Shown here in pieces: positions 16,987 to 26,094 of a DNA stretch of 64,000 nucleotides. The translations under genes were made by a program, and so were the position numbers. The notes below the pieces were generated by a model. The model was given only the letters and a program-made list of their open reading frames with translations, was not told the origin of the DNA and searched no databases. This DNA is from G965202665 sp965243835 (lineage in GTDB: Bacteria > Actinomycetota > Acidimicrobiia > Spongiisociales > Spongiisociaceae): the NCBI GenBank assembly GCA_965243835.1, contig OZ251578.1, positions 2,542,001 to 2,606,000 on the forward strand. Direction: 5' to 3'. Position 1 is the first letter of the stretch. Each line of letters begins with the position of its first letter.

Positions 16987-17460
16987 CTACTTGGGTGGGA
17001 GGAGGGTGAAGTGGGCTTTTAGGGTGCCTATGGGTTGGGTTTGGGCGGTTATGGTTGCTTCTAATTCTAGGCGGGCGGGGGCCTCGGTTTCCAGGGCGGG
17101 TTTTAGGTTGGCCCATTGGCGGTCGGTTAATTCTGCTTGGGCGGTGGGGTCGGATTTGGCGGGGCGGTGGTAGGAGTATTCGCTGTGTCTGACTACCAGT
17201 ATGTGCTTGTAGCCCGCCGGGCGCAGGCGGGTCATTACGGCAACGGCGGCGGTTAGCAGTCCCAGGGCGTTCAGGCTGCCGCCGAATACGGTGCCCATGT
17301 GGTTGACGTTGGGGGCCAGCGGCATGGTCAAGGTTGCAGTTCCTTCCTCCAGTCGGAGGACGCGCGCCTCCATCGCCGCTGACAGGGGGACGGTGCGGTG
17401 CAGCCATTCGGTCATTCCGGCGGGCGTCGTCCAAGCCCCGTCCTCGGTGTGAAACTCCAT
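16987..17460 (-). CDS. Hot-dog thioesterase (YiiD C-terminal type)
   Basis: A 157-residue protein with the pattern of the YiiD_C thioesterase-like family: MEARVLRLEEGTATLTMPL strand, then NVNHMGTVFGGSLNALGLL, the hot-dog helix with its Gly-rich start, then LVVRHSEYSYHRPAKSD. These enzymes hydrolyse acyl thioesters; the substrate is unknown. It is divergent from pheA with only 39 bp between start codons, and TAGTTT about 15 bp upstream may be its -10 box. Confidence 0.75.
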   Translation of the reverse strand: MEFHTEDGAWTTPAGMTEWLHRTVPLSAAMEARVLRLEEGTATLTMPLAPNVNHMGTVFGGSLNALGLLTAAVAVMTRLRPAGYKHILVVRHSEYSYHRPAKSDPTAQAELTDRQWANLKPALETEAPARLELEATITAQTQPIGTLKAHFTLLPPK

Positions 17461-17486
17461 TGCCCGGCAAAAACTAGCGGGCCGGG

Positions 17487-17492
17487 TAGCCT
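17487..17492 (+). promoter_or_regulatory. -10 box for leaderless pheA
   Basis: TAGCCT ends 7 bp before the pheA ATG at 17500, placing the transcription start at or next to the start codon. No ribosome site is visible, consistent with leaderless initiation. Confidence 0.45.
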
Positions 17493-17499
17493 GCCCCCT

Positions 17500-18327
17500 A
17501 TGAAAATCGGATATCAGGGCGAGGGCGGATCCTATTCGGCCCGCGCCGCTGGGGAGCTGTTTCCCGGGCGGGAGTACATCGGATACCCCGGGTTCGCCCA
17601 CGCTTTCAACGCGCTCGACGACCAAACGGTGGAACGACTGGTCCTCCCCATCGAAAACTCCACCACGGGAAGCGTGTTGCCGGTGCTGGACCGCCTCACC
17701 CGCTACCGGGTGACCATCATCGGCGAACATCTCATTCAGGTTCGCCACGCCCTGATCGGGTTGCCCGGAACCGACATCGCCGGCATCCGGCGCATCACGT
17801 CCCACCCGCAGGCACTGGCCCAGGCCGAAGACCGCATCGAACGGAGAGGCTGGGAGCCGATTCCCGCCCACGACACGGCCGGGGCGGTGCGCCGGGTGGC
17901 CGCCGCCTCCGACCCGACCCTGGCCGCCCTCGCCCCCCCGGAGTCGGCCGCCGAGCACGGCTTGGCGGCCCTGGCCGCCGACTTTATGGACCGGGACCAC
18001 AACACCACCCGGTTCGTGGTGCTCACCTTGGGGGATCATCCCGTCGCGGAAGACGCCGACAAGACCTCTTTCGTGTTCGCCACCGCCCACACCCCCGGCG
18101 CCCTGGCCCTGGCCTTGGCCGAACTGGGCTTGCGGGGGGCCAACCTGACCCACCTGGAATCCCGACCCGGACGGGAAGCCTGGAAATACTATTTCTACGC
18201 CGACATGCTCCACCCGCCGGGCCCGCAGGGCGTGCGGGAAATGCTGGAACCCCCTTTGGCCACCGTGTCCGATCTGCGGGCGCTGGGGACCTACCGGGCG
18301 GCCGACCTCAACCAGCCGCCCCGGTAA
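17500..18327 (+). CDS. pheA: Prephenate dehydratase
   Basis: A 275-residue enzyme converting prephenate to phenylpyruvate in phenylalanine synthesis. The catalytic domain (about 1-180) starts KIGYQGEGGSYSA, has LPIENSTTGSV near 48 and the NTTRFVVL signature near 167, whose Thr-Arg-Phe is essential in the family. A C-terminal ACT domain (about 185-265) begins KTSFVF and contains LTHLESRP, the ESRP element of phenylalanine feedback sites. No chorismate mutase domain is attached. Length is normal for stand-alone PheA. Confidence 0.93.
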   Translation: MKIGYQGEGGSYSARAAGELFPGREYIGYPGFAHAFNALDDQTVERLVLPIENSTTGSVLPVLDRLTRYRVTIIGEHLIQVRHALIGLPGTDIAGIRRITSHPQALAQAEDRIERRGWEPIPAHDTAGAVRRVAAASDPTLAALAPPESAAEHGLAALAADFMDRDHNTTRFVVLTLGDHPVAEDADKTSFVFATAHTPGALALALAELGLRGANLTHLESRPGREAWKYYFYADMLHPPGPQGVREMLEPPLATVSDLRALGTYRAADLNQPPR

Positions 18328-18438
18328 GCCCCCGGCCCACCGGCCCCCCGGCCCGCAACCCATCCAAACGGCCGACGCCCTCCCGCCTCGTCGAATCCGC
18401 CGGAACCCCGGGAAATCCGTCCCGGAACCGCCGCAGGG

Positions 18439-18627
18439 CTACCAGGCCAGGCTCTCAATGTGGAACAGGGCCAGGTCCACCGGGCGGTCCTCGGTCTGGA
18501 TCTCCACGAAGTCGATCCCGACCTCGGTGGGGATGCCGTCGAACCGGGAGCCGGACGCGGTGACGACCGCCAGAGGGTGAGAAAGCTTCTCAGCCTCCAG
18601 GATCCGATCTCGCAGTGTGGGTCGCAT
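18439..18627 (-). CDS. Small hypothetical protein
   Basis: A 62-residue protein with a strong ribosome site (GGAGGCGCACC then ATG). A short N-terminal helix (LRDRILEAEKLS) is followed by a run of beta strands (LAVVTASGS, GIDFVEIQTEDRPVDLALFHI), a pattern that recalls small barrel folds such as Sm-like or PRC domains, but I cannot place it. It stands alone between pheA and clpS on the opposite strand. Confidence 0.6.
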   Translation of the reverse strand: MRPTLRDRILEAEKLSHPLAVVTASGSRFDGIPTEVGIDFVEIQTEDRPVDLALFHIESLAW

Positions 18628-18851
18628 GGTGCGCCTCCAATCGCTAGGTTGCGTTACACCGACAATGTGCCTAATTTCCGAATGAAAAACAACCCCCCTG
18701 TTTATGTTTTGTTTCGCGTTCTCGGAAATGGCGCCCCGGCTTCCCTAAAACCGCCTTCTACCAGGTGTTTCACCCGGCCGCGGGGAAGCCCGGGCGGGCG
18801 CGCCGGGGGCGAATTCGAAATAGGGCGCCGGGTATGGTAGAAATATCGACG

Positions 18852-19154
18852 ATGAACCCCGTAGCAGGCCCGACGGCCCCCGCCGTCATCGACCGACCGG
18901 ACACGGACGATATCGTCGTCGACGACCATGGCTGGAACGTGGTGGTGTGGAACGACCCGGTGAACCTGATGTCGTACGTGGTATTGGTGTTTCGCCGCCT
19001 GTTCGGATATTCGGAGGAAAAAGCCACCAAGTTGATGCTGGAGGTTCACCACCAGGGCCGCTCCATCGTCAACACCGCCCCCCGGGAACGGGCGGAGATG
19101 GACTGCTACGCCTTGCACCGCTACGGCCTGTGGGCCACCCTGGAACGGGCGTGA
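18852..19154 (+). CDS. clpS: ClpS, N-end rule adaptor of ClpAP/ClpCP
   Basis: A 100-residue adaptor that hands N-degron substrates to the Clp unfoldase. The core reads WNVVVWNDPVNLMSYVVLVF, with the NDP and Met of the N-degron pocket, then HHQGRSIV and an end YGLWATLERA, all typical. ATG 18852 gives the usual length; ATG 18834 in frame would add six residues. TATGGT at 18833-18838 could be a -10 box giving a 7-base leader. The next gene begins inside its stop codon. Confidence 0.9.
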   Translation: MNPVAGPTAPAVIDRPDTDDIVVDDHGWNVVVWNDPVNLMSYVVLVFRRLFGYSEEKATKLMLEVHHQGRSIVNTAPRERAEMDCYALHRYGLWATLERA

Positions 19155-19684
19155 ACTTCCCTTTCCATCCCCACCCGGACGGGGTGGAGGTGCAGGTAGG
19201 CGCCGACCCCCTGCTGGCCTTGGAGTTTATCCCCGACCTGCTGGACTCGGTGGGGTCGGCGGAGGGCGACCCGGCCGTGCGCCGCCTCACCCCCTCCGCC
19301 TACCCGGATGACCGGGAAGCCCAAGAAGAATACGGGCGGATGATAAACCCGGAACTGGAACGGGAACGGGGGGCGGACCGCCGCATCCTGGGCAACCTGC
19401 TCGCCGCCCGGGAGCGCGTCGCCGTCTCCGGGGAGAAAGGCGAAAAAACCGGAGCGACCGGGACAAAGGTGCTCAGCTCAGAGGACGCGGAGGGTCTGTT
19501 GCGGGTGATGAACGAATCCCGGCTGACGCTGGCCGCCCGTCTGGGAATCAAAGACGAGGCATGGGAAAAACCGCCGGAGCGCCCCGACCGGGAATCGCCC
19601 CACTTGATGCTCCTGCGCTACCTGACTTTCCTGCAAGAAGTCCTCATCGAAGCCCTGACCTCCCCCTCCCCCGCCTCCGACTGA
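19151..19684 (+). CDS. DUF2017 family protein
   Basis: A 177-residue protein starting GTG inside the clpS stop (GTGA overlap). It has the layout of DUF2017: an N-terminal LLALEFIPDLLDSV helix, a variable Tyr/Asp/Glu middle, and a C-terminal helical part with LLRVMNESRLTLAARLGI and LLRYLTFLQEVLIEAL. The clpS-DUF2017 pair is conserved in actinobacteria, so it probably acts with Clp-dependent proteolysis; no activity is known. Confidence 0.85.
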   Translation: MNFPFHPHPDGVEVQVGADPLLALEFIPDLLDSVGSAEGDPAVRRLTPSAYPDDREAQEEYGRMINPELERERGADRRILGNLLAARERVAVSGEKGEKTGATGTKVLSSEDAEGLLRVMNESRLTLAARLGIKDEAWEKPPERPDRESPHLMLLRYLTFLQEVLIEALTSPSPASD

Positions 19685-19719
19685 AAGTTCTTCCCGCGTC
19701 CTACCGACGCTTCGTTCTC

Positions 19720-19992
19720 TTAACTTTTCCCGGCGCCAAGTTTCCGCCCGTATTTTGCGATGCGTTTCCCATTGGCCCTTTGCATGCGCTCATGCGCCCA
19801 CCGGCGGGCCCGGTTGTTCACTCCCAAAGGATTCCTCGCATAAAGCTTGATCTCGCGCGCCTCCCCGACCGCTTTGAAGCCTGGGTATCCGAGACTGATT
19901 ACCGCATCAGCGATCTCTTTGGGAAAAGCCGACTCCCAGGGCAGGCCCGGGATCATAAAATCCGCCGCTTGGAGGTGCGGGGGGCTGCTCAT
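19720..19992 (-). CDS. Small hypothetical protein
   Basis: A 90-residue basic protein. It contains PWESAFPKEIADAVISLGYP, then a highly basic C-terminus (NRARRWAHERMQRANGKRIA). Its first 86 bp overlap the end of the DUF222/HNH gene in another frame, and the open frame extends upstream without a clear start. Either a real short gene or the tail of a damaged one. Confidence 0.4.
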   Translation of the reverse strand: MSSPPHLQAADFMIPGLPWESAFPKEIADAVISLGYPGFKAVGEAREIKLYARNPLGVNNRARRWAHERMQRANGKRIAKYGRKLGAGKS

Positions 19993-21526
19993 TTGCCACC
20001 CGCTCGATATGACGTACCGCTTGCTTGGAGCAACTTGCCCGGACCATCGGGTATGACGCCTTGCCTCTGCCCCTCAAGGCAAAATAGCGCGCCATGCCGC
20101 GTGTCTTCTTGGGGTCCCCGAACATGCTCCAAAGTAAGAGCCCGATGGTAACCATGCCAAAAACGACCTCCGCCCTCATGAGAAACTCTTGGGCTGGGGG
20201 AAGTGTTGGTTGGGGTGGGGGGTTGGTTTTGTCATGGGGGCGCGGCGCGGGCGGGGGGTCGGGCCGGTCGGCGCGCCGGGGGCGGCGGAGGGGGCGGGCC
20301 GGAGCGGGGGCGGGTTTGCCATTGTTTCCAACTTTTACCAACTCCCGGTTGTGTTCCTGCAACTCCCGGTGGTGGGGGCCGCATAGGGACACCAGGTTGT
20401 CGATGTCGGTGGGGCCGCCGTCGTACCAGTCCCGCAGGTGATGCAACTCGGTGCGGTGAACGGGAGCGTCGCACCTGACGCACCCTTTGTCCCGTACGGC
20501 GGCCGCCAGCCGTTGCGCTTGGTTGCCCAGTCGCTGGTTGCGTCCCAGCCACAACACTCGGCCTTTGCCGCCGAAGATGATCCCGCACACGGAAGTGTCG
20601 GGCGACAGATTTTCCAGCACCGAAGGCGGGACGGGCCCCGTTCCCAGGATTTCACAAGACCCATCCGGGCGGGAACCGTCTATCAACCCCCGGTCGGCTA
20701 CCACCACCAACTGCGTGGGGTCTTTACCCGCGCCCCCGCCGTCGGGGAGGGGCTCCAGGGTGTGGGCGCGGCGGCCGGTGAGCAACTCCACCAAGGCATC
20801 GGCGCGTCGCTGGTCGCCGGTGCGGGCATCATCGGGGTGGACTTCCCCGCCGGAGTCACCCCGCCGCAACAAATCGGCGTGTTTATCGAGGGCTTGTTGC
20901 ACTTGCCCGAAACTTATGGAATCCAACTCGGCGCGCAGAACTCCCATCTCCAATTCCTGGCTCCAGAACAGGTGCGCTTTCCGCCGCCGCCGTTGCCGCC
21001 TCAATAGTTCCTCGCCCCGGTCCGGGCTGTGAGCGTTGGCCCACCGGCGGGACCGCTTCCGGAAATCATCCGGATTGGCGGCCGCCGCCTCAGCCAGCAA
21101 CCCCTCGTTCTGGTCTACTTGCTTGGCGCCGCACTCCCCGGCGGCCGCGGCCAACGCCGAAGCGTTCTGCAAAGTGATCTCCCCCGCCTCTAGTTTGGCC
21201 CGGGTGTTGGGCATCTCCTCCAAACGGCGGGCCACCTGCGACAGTTGCTTGGCCTGCTGGTTGGTAACCCCCAACTGATCCCGCAACACCTCGCCCGCTC
21301 CGGCTCCGCCGTCGGTGCGGCTGAGATGTCCGGCCAGGTCGCATTTCAGGGAAGACACCAGGGCTTCTATCTGCTTCACCGCCTCCGCTACCTGACCCAA
21401 CCGGGTGCGGGACGGCCCCGCTTCCAGCATGCGGCGCAGGTCGGCTACCGCAACGGCGGCGGCCTTTACCGACCGGGCGCAGGTTTGCTCCGGGGCGGCG
21501 GGCGAGGTTTGGTGGTTGTGTTGCAT
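19907..21526 (-). CDS. DUF222/HNH endonuclease-type protein (13E12-like)
   Basis: A 539-residue protein of the abundant actinobacterial DUF222-HNH family. The N-terminal helical DUF222 region covers about 20-300; the HNH nuclease motif is near 365-410 (CVRCDAPVHRTELHHLRDW, then DNLVSLCGPHH), with both Cys pairs and the His residues. A Pro/Arg-rich linker follows. Unusually the chain continues about 90 residues past it, with a membrane-like segment (VVFGMVTIGLLLWSMF) and a basic end. ATG 21526 has AAGGTG upstream and is preferred to an upstream alternative at 21556. The role of the family is not settled; such genes are often multicopy and mobile. Confidence 0.8.
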   Translation of the reverse strand: MQHNHQTSPAAPEQTCARSVKAAAVAVADLRRMLEAGPSRTRLGQVAEAVKQIEALVSSLKCDLAGHLSRTDGGAGAGEVLRDQLGVTNQQAKQLSQVARRLEEMPNTRAKLEAGEITLQNASALAAAAGECGAKQVDQNEGLLAEAAAANPDDFRKRSRRWANAHSPDRGEELLRRQRRRRKAHLFWSQELEMGVLRAELDSISFGQVQQALDKHADLLRRGDSGGEVHPDDARTGDQRRADALVELLTGRRAHTLEPLPDGGGAGKDPTQLVVVADRGLIDGSRPDGSCEILGTGPVPPSVLENLSPDTSVCGIIFGGKGRVLWLGRNQRLGNQAQRLAAAVRDKGCVRCDAPVHRTELHHLRDWYDGGPTDIDNLVSLCGPHHRELQEHNRELVKVGNNGKPAPAPARPLRRPRRADRPDPPPAPRPHDKTNPPPQPTLPPAQEFLMRAEVVFGMVTIGLLLWSMFGDPKKTRGMARYFALRGRGKASYPMVRASCSKQAVRHIERVANEQPPAPPSGGFYDPGPALGVGFSQRDR

Positions 21527-21801
21527 GGTGTTCACCTTACCGGGGGGGTGTGACATTCTTCCCTTGTATAGGGTATAACCCGGATTGATTGCTCTTTATT
21601 CCCATATTCTACACTATTTAAACGATGTCAAATTAGACCGATCCGCTGCCGGTCGCTCAAAACCGGTTGAGGAGGCGCGGGCTGCCGGGGAGAAGAATTT
21701 CTGACCCGAATTGCCGGGTTCGCGGGCGGGGGACTGATATTTTTTCCATATCAAGCCGTTTGTCGGCTTGTGCTCACCCGACTGAAACAGGAGGGACCTG
21801 G

Positions 21802-22659
21802 ATGAGGAAACTAATTTCAGCCATCGCCGCCATTGCGGTGCTGGCGGCAGGGGCGACGGCCTTCGCCCAGAGTGCGTACCGGGATGTTCCCGATGGCCAT
21901 CCACGGGCGTCGGACATTGACGTTGCCACCGCCCTGGGCGCTTTCCAAGGCGGGACGGACGGGTCGTTCAATCCCGATGGGCGGATAACGACCCGGCAGA
22001 TGGAGCGGGTGCTGAGCCGCCTGTACCCGGAGGGCATTACGCGGGCCGAGTTCGCTTCGTTCGTGGTAGCGGGCAACAAGGTTCTGGACGCCCCAATCAC
22101 CGCCCCGGCCGCTGCCCCGGCCGCCGCCCCAATCACCGCACCGGCCGCTGCGCCGGCCGCTGCGCCGGCCCCCTCAACTACTACTACGACGGCGGTCGAG
22201 TTGGAGTTGCCCCGGCAAAGCGCGGAGGTCGATCCGGGTAGTTACATCCGGAGGACCTGGTATAGCAGTTGGCCGCGGTCGGTGGACACCGCTTTGCGAT
22301 GGCGGACATCGGAATGCAAGTGGGCGTACTATTCGGCACGACCGCCAGCGTGCAACGTCAGCCGAAACGACCCGCACCGCGACCACCTGGTGGCCCTCAA
22401 AGAGGCCTACGTGTCCGGCGGCAGCAGATGGTCGAATGACCGGAAGTACCGGTTCGCTACTGATGTCAACAACCTGTGGGTTCTATCCGCAAGCGAGAAT
22501 ACGTCGAAGTCGGATTCGGATCCGGCGGAGTGGCTTCCCCGCGGCCGGCAAGCCCAGTGCCGGTATGTCAGGGACTGGGTTGGGATCAAGCTCGAATACA
22601 ACCTGACCGCCGACCAAGCCGAACTGCGGGCCATCCGCAACGTGTTGGCCGCCTGCTAA
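21802..22659 (+). CDS. Secreted nuclease (DUF1524/HNH type) with SLH-like domain
   Basis: A 285-residue exported protein behind a good ribosome site (CAGGAGGGACC). Signal peptide 1-22 ending AFAQS; SLH-like repeat about 24-95 (YRDVPDGHPRASDIDVATAL, then GGTDGSFNPDGRITTRQMERV); an Ala/Pro linker; then a nuclease domain from about 135. The catalytic core is HRDHLVALKEA near 194, with NLWVLSASENTSKSDSDPAEW near 226, the DUF1524-like HNH pattern of secreted nucleases. Two Cys in the domain and one at the C-terminus suggest disulfides. It probably degrades extracellular DNA while bound to the wall. Confidence 0.82.
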   Translation: MRKLISAIAAIAVLAAGATAFAQSAYRDVPDGHPRASDIDVATALGAFQGGTDGSFNPDGRITTRQMERVLSRLYPEGITRAEFASFVVAGNKVLDAPITAPAAAPAAAPITAPAAAPAAAPAPSTTTTTAVELELPRQSAEVDPGSYIRRTWYSSWPRSVDTALRWRTSECKWAYYSARPPACNVSRNDPHRDHLVALKEAYVSGGSRWSNDRKYRFATDVNNLWVLSASENTSKSDSDPAEWLPRGRQAQCRYVRDWVGIKLEYNLTADQAELRAIRNVLAAC

Positions 22660-22717
22660 AGACAACCGCCGTCGGCGGCTGGGCCGGGCGGCCAAATCGG
22701 GAAGGACGAGGGCCGGT

Positions 22718-25463
22718 TTAGGAGTCGAGAGTCTGCTGGAGGGGACCTTGAGCCTTGTGGGCTTCCAGCAACAGGCTATTCCAGGCCGCTACCAGGGAGT
22801 TGCAAGCCACCGCGTCCTCGGTGCGCCCGGCGGCGTTGGCAACTTCGTACAACAGATACACCAAATGCCGAGCCTGGTCCCTCCGCTCGGGCGCCTTGGC
22901 CAGCAACTCGCCCGCCCTCACCTCCGACATATCCAAGCGGGCCACAAGGTGCTGGGTAAGCTCCCAAGTGGTCAGGCGCTGATCCTGAGTCGGGTCCCAT
23001 TCCGGGTCCAGCTCTTCCCGGGTTAGCAAACGAACTGAACCGCCCTTGGATTCGGCCATGCCCGCCTCCACCACCCCAGCCACCGATGTGTTCATCGCCT
23101 TGGAAAGGATCTCCGCGTCTCCGAACGAGCCCGGGTCGTGACCGAACTGACGATACCAAGTGAGAGCGAACCGGCTTTCGGCATCCAAGTCAGTTTCCTC
23201 CTTCGACAGTATCTCCCCTAGCACCTCGTTTATAAGGGCCAAGGCGGTGCGCACCCGCATTGCGTCGCCGTTGGCTTCCACCACCCGCTGGTAACGGGAG
23301 AATATCCGCATACCCGGACCGATAGCCGACTGCGCCATATCCACCGGCGGGATAACTTGCTCTTGCAACAACCCCACCGCCTCCGGCAACTCCGCCCGCA
23401 ATGCCTCCATAAACCCTCCCCGCGTTTCCAACGGCGCATCCTCCGCCCGCGGCCGACAAGCTAACACCACCGAAGACGCCAACGCCGAATTGCCGATAGC
23501 CAACATCCGGCTCCCCATTTCGGTACGGATAGGCCAAGTAGCTGTCACCTGCAAGCCAGCATCAATCAGACTCTGCAGAAAGGTCTCCCATCCTGTAGAG
23601 GAGACACTCCCGTCTTTGGTTTCCTGTTGCTTGAAGGCATAAAAAACGGTAGCCGGAAAATCGGGATGTTGAGCGCGATACAGTTGTAGCATAACTTGTG
23701 TCATACCAGATTCAAAATGCTCTTTGGCTAACTGCTTGGAACCAATTCGCCATTGATTAGCGACTAACTCTTCTGTCTTGGGTGTCATAAGGGTAGCACA
23801 CTCCTCGGGCCAAATTTCCAACAAATTATAACGCATCCATATATAGAAGAAATCAGATAAATCCGCATATTGAATATTATCGTAATAGGGAGGATCGGTA
23901 CACACCATCGGTTGACACACTTCTTGAAATCGAGTCATAGCATTCCCTTGTTTCACTTGCCCAAAACCAAAACCAGGTAAACAGGAAACCGCCTTCCGCA
24001 CCCATTCTACCTGACCTGACCAGTTGGCTGAAGAAGAAGAAAACGGGTTAGCCTCGGCATAATCCCACAACATAGCTATTGCTTGTCTGCTAAACACGCC
24101 TTCAATTTTTTCACCACCATTATTCCATCTAGAAAAACTATTCCATTGGCCTGCACAACGGTCAACTACAAAGGCCAAATAAGTGGTCAAGGCATCCGCA
24201 TAAGCCGTTACTTTCGAACCACCATCGTGCAACCTAATTCTATCATCATCCCATCTGATTTCTTTACAATCTTCTATTATCTTTATTCGAACCTCCGCCA
24301 ACAAATCAGAAAAGGTATTCAATGCTACTAACTGACGATCCGTAAACAAATCTCCCCAAACGTAAAATCCATAACCACGACCACTAACTATATCAGGCGA
24401 TTCCCTATTCATAGGTTGCTCCGGTTTCCACACAGGTTCAGCAACCTGAATTCCCATCGGGTCAACATACAAGCGACCTTTATCACCCTCAACCACCACT
24501 CCTATACAATCCTCGCCCATCGACCCGCCAAGGCTCTTCTCTCGTATATAATCCATACTAATAGTAGCCCTCGTGGCCAAGCACACTCCCCCACCCCGCT
24601 CCTTAGTGCCCGGTCCCGGGGTTCCGCCCTCTCGTATCCGGTAGGTCACGGTTTGGGTGTCGCGGTTGACGATGGGCTCTACCCACACTACCGGCTTGCC
24701 TTTTTTGGGCTTGCGCAAAATGCCCGATTTGAGCAGGGGCACGTGACCTTTCCAAGACGGGTCCGGGGACGGGACGGTTCTGGCCCACAGCCAGGCGATC
24801 ACCGTTTTGCCGTCCACTTGCGGATACAGGTGGCCGATGCGCTCCCACGCCCGCTCCCGCATCCACTCCCCGTAATACCGAATGTCCTCCGCCAAACCCT
24901 GCGCCCCCTGCCATGTCTTCAAATCCGCCCTCGCCCGGCTCCGGGGATTTATCGGAGGCCGCCCCGCGAACCGGGGCGGAATCTCCACCATCGCCTTGGA
25001 AATCAGAACCGCTACCGGATTCAGATCACCGCCGTAGGCGGGCAGGCCCAGCCGTTGCGCCTCCAAGGGGCCACCCCCCCCCCCCGCAGAAGGGGTCTAG
25101 TACGTTGGGCAACGTATCCCCGCACGAAGCCTTAATCTCGGCCCGGGCTTCGGCCAGCGTCTCGGGGTCGTTGCTGTTCTCCCACACCACCAACCGTTCC
25201 AGGATGCCGAACAGCCGCTTGCGCTCCAACTTCTGATCCTCCGCCGTCGGAAACCGGTCCGGGTGAGAAGACGGGTCGTCCACCAAAGACGACCACAGCA
25301 CTGCCCGCACCGCCGCCAAGGGCCGCCGAGCCCACCACAGGTGCAACGTGGAGGGGTGGCCGTGCCGCAGGGACTTCTCCCGGGCCGACTCCCGGCTGAT
25401 GGCCTCCAACGGCAACGCCGTCTCGATCAGCTTCGTCTTGTGCGGTCTTGCGTCTTCGGCCAT
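22718..25463 (-). CDS. DUF1156-type methyltransferase-like protein, frame broken at a poly-G tract
   Basis: Encodes a roughly 914-residue protein if one G is removed from the run of 12 at 25074-25085; as given, translation from ATG 25463 leaves frame after DPFCGGGG and stops early. The N-terminus (HGHPSTLHLWWARRPLAAVRA) and LDPFCGGG, then EAQRLGLPAYGGDLNPVAV, are the SAM-binding start of DUF1156 proteins; VCTDPPYYDNIQYADLSDFF near residue 515 is the catalytic DPPY motif. Such proteins occur in defence islands with helicases and are thought to modify DNA. The break falls inside motif I. Phase-off switch, decay or assembly error are the choices; the rest of the frame is intact over 780 codons, which argues against decay. 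Confidence 0.8.
25074..25085 (-). repeat. Poly-G tract (12) in the DUF1156 gene
   Basis: 12 C on the plus strand. With 11 or 14 G the frame reads TGC, glycines, then GGC CCC TTG GAG into the intact downstream frame; 12 G is out of frame. Confidence 0.85.
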
Positions 25464-25596
25464 CCGCCAACCATAGCCGCGCCCCCGACACCAGAGGCGG
25501 GCGAAATAAATTTGCGAAAACGGGGGCGCGTGTCACACGAACCTGGTATGTTGGCCGCAACAAGCGACAAGACCGAAACGCGAGAGGAGGTCCTTG

Positions 25597-26094
25597 ATGA
25601 AGGTGTCCATGACGGTCAACGGCCGGCCGGCCGCGGCCGACGTTGAGCCGCGCACGCTCCTCGTCCATTTCCTGCGGGAGAACCTCAACCTGACCGGCGC
25701 CCATGTCGGATGCGAGACCTCCTACTGCGGCGCCTGTACGGTCAAGCTGGACGGCAAAGCGGTCCTGTCCTGCACCATGCTGGCCGCCCAGGCGGAAGGG
25801 GCGGACATCACCACCGTGGAAGGGCTGGCCGCCAACGGCGAGTTGCATCCCGTCCAGGAAGGGTTTTGGGAGCGGCACGGTCTGCAGTGCGGGTTCTGCA
25901 CCCCCGGAATGATTATGTCGGCCGTGACCCTGCTGGAGGAAAACGACAACCCCAGCGAAGAAGAGATTCGCCGCGGCATTGAAGGAAACCTGTGTCGTTG
26001 CACCGGTTATCACAACATTGTGCGGGCCATCGAATACGCCGGAGCCAAAATGCGCGGCGAAGAGCCCGCCCCGGCTGAATGGGAGACAGCATGA
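25597..26094 (+). CDS. Molybdenum hydroxylase small subunit, two [2Fe-2S] clusters (CoxS-like)
   Basis: A 165-residue electron-transfer subunit. The plant-type [2Fe-2S] cluster ligands are in GCETSYCGACTV near 47-55 with C70, and the second cluster in CGFCTPGMIMSA and LCRCTGY near 109-145. GAGAGGAGG precedes the ATG; TTG one codon upstream is the alternative. First gene of an S-L-M operon with 4-bp overlap to the large subunit. Confidence 0.92.
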   Translation: MKVSMTVNGRPAAADVEPRTLLVHFLRENLNLTGAHVGCETSYCGACTVKLDGKAVLSCTMLAAQAEGADITTVEGLAANGELHPVQEGFWERHGLQCGFCTPGMIMSAVTLLEENDNPSEEEIRRGIEGNLCRCTGYHNIVRAIEYAGAKMRGEEPAPAEWETA

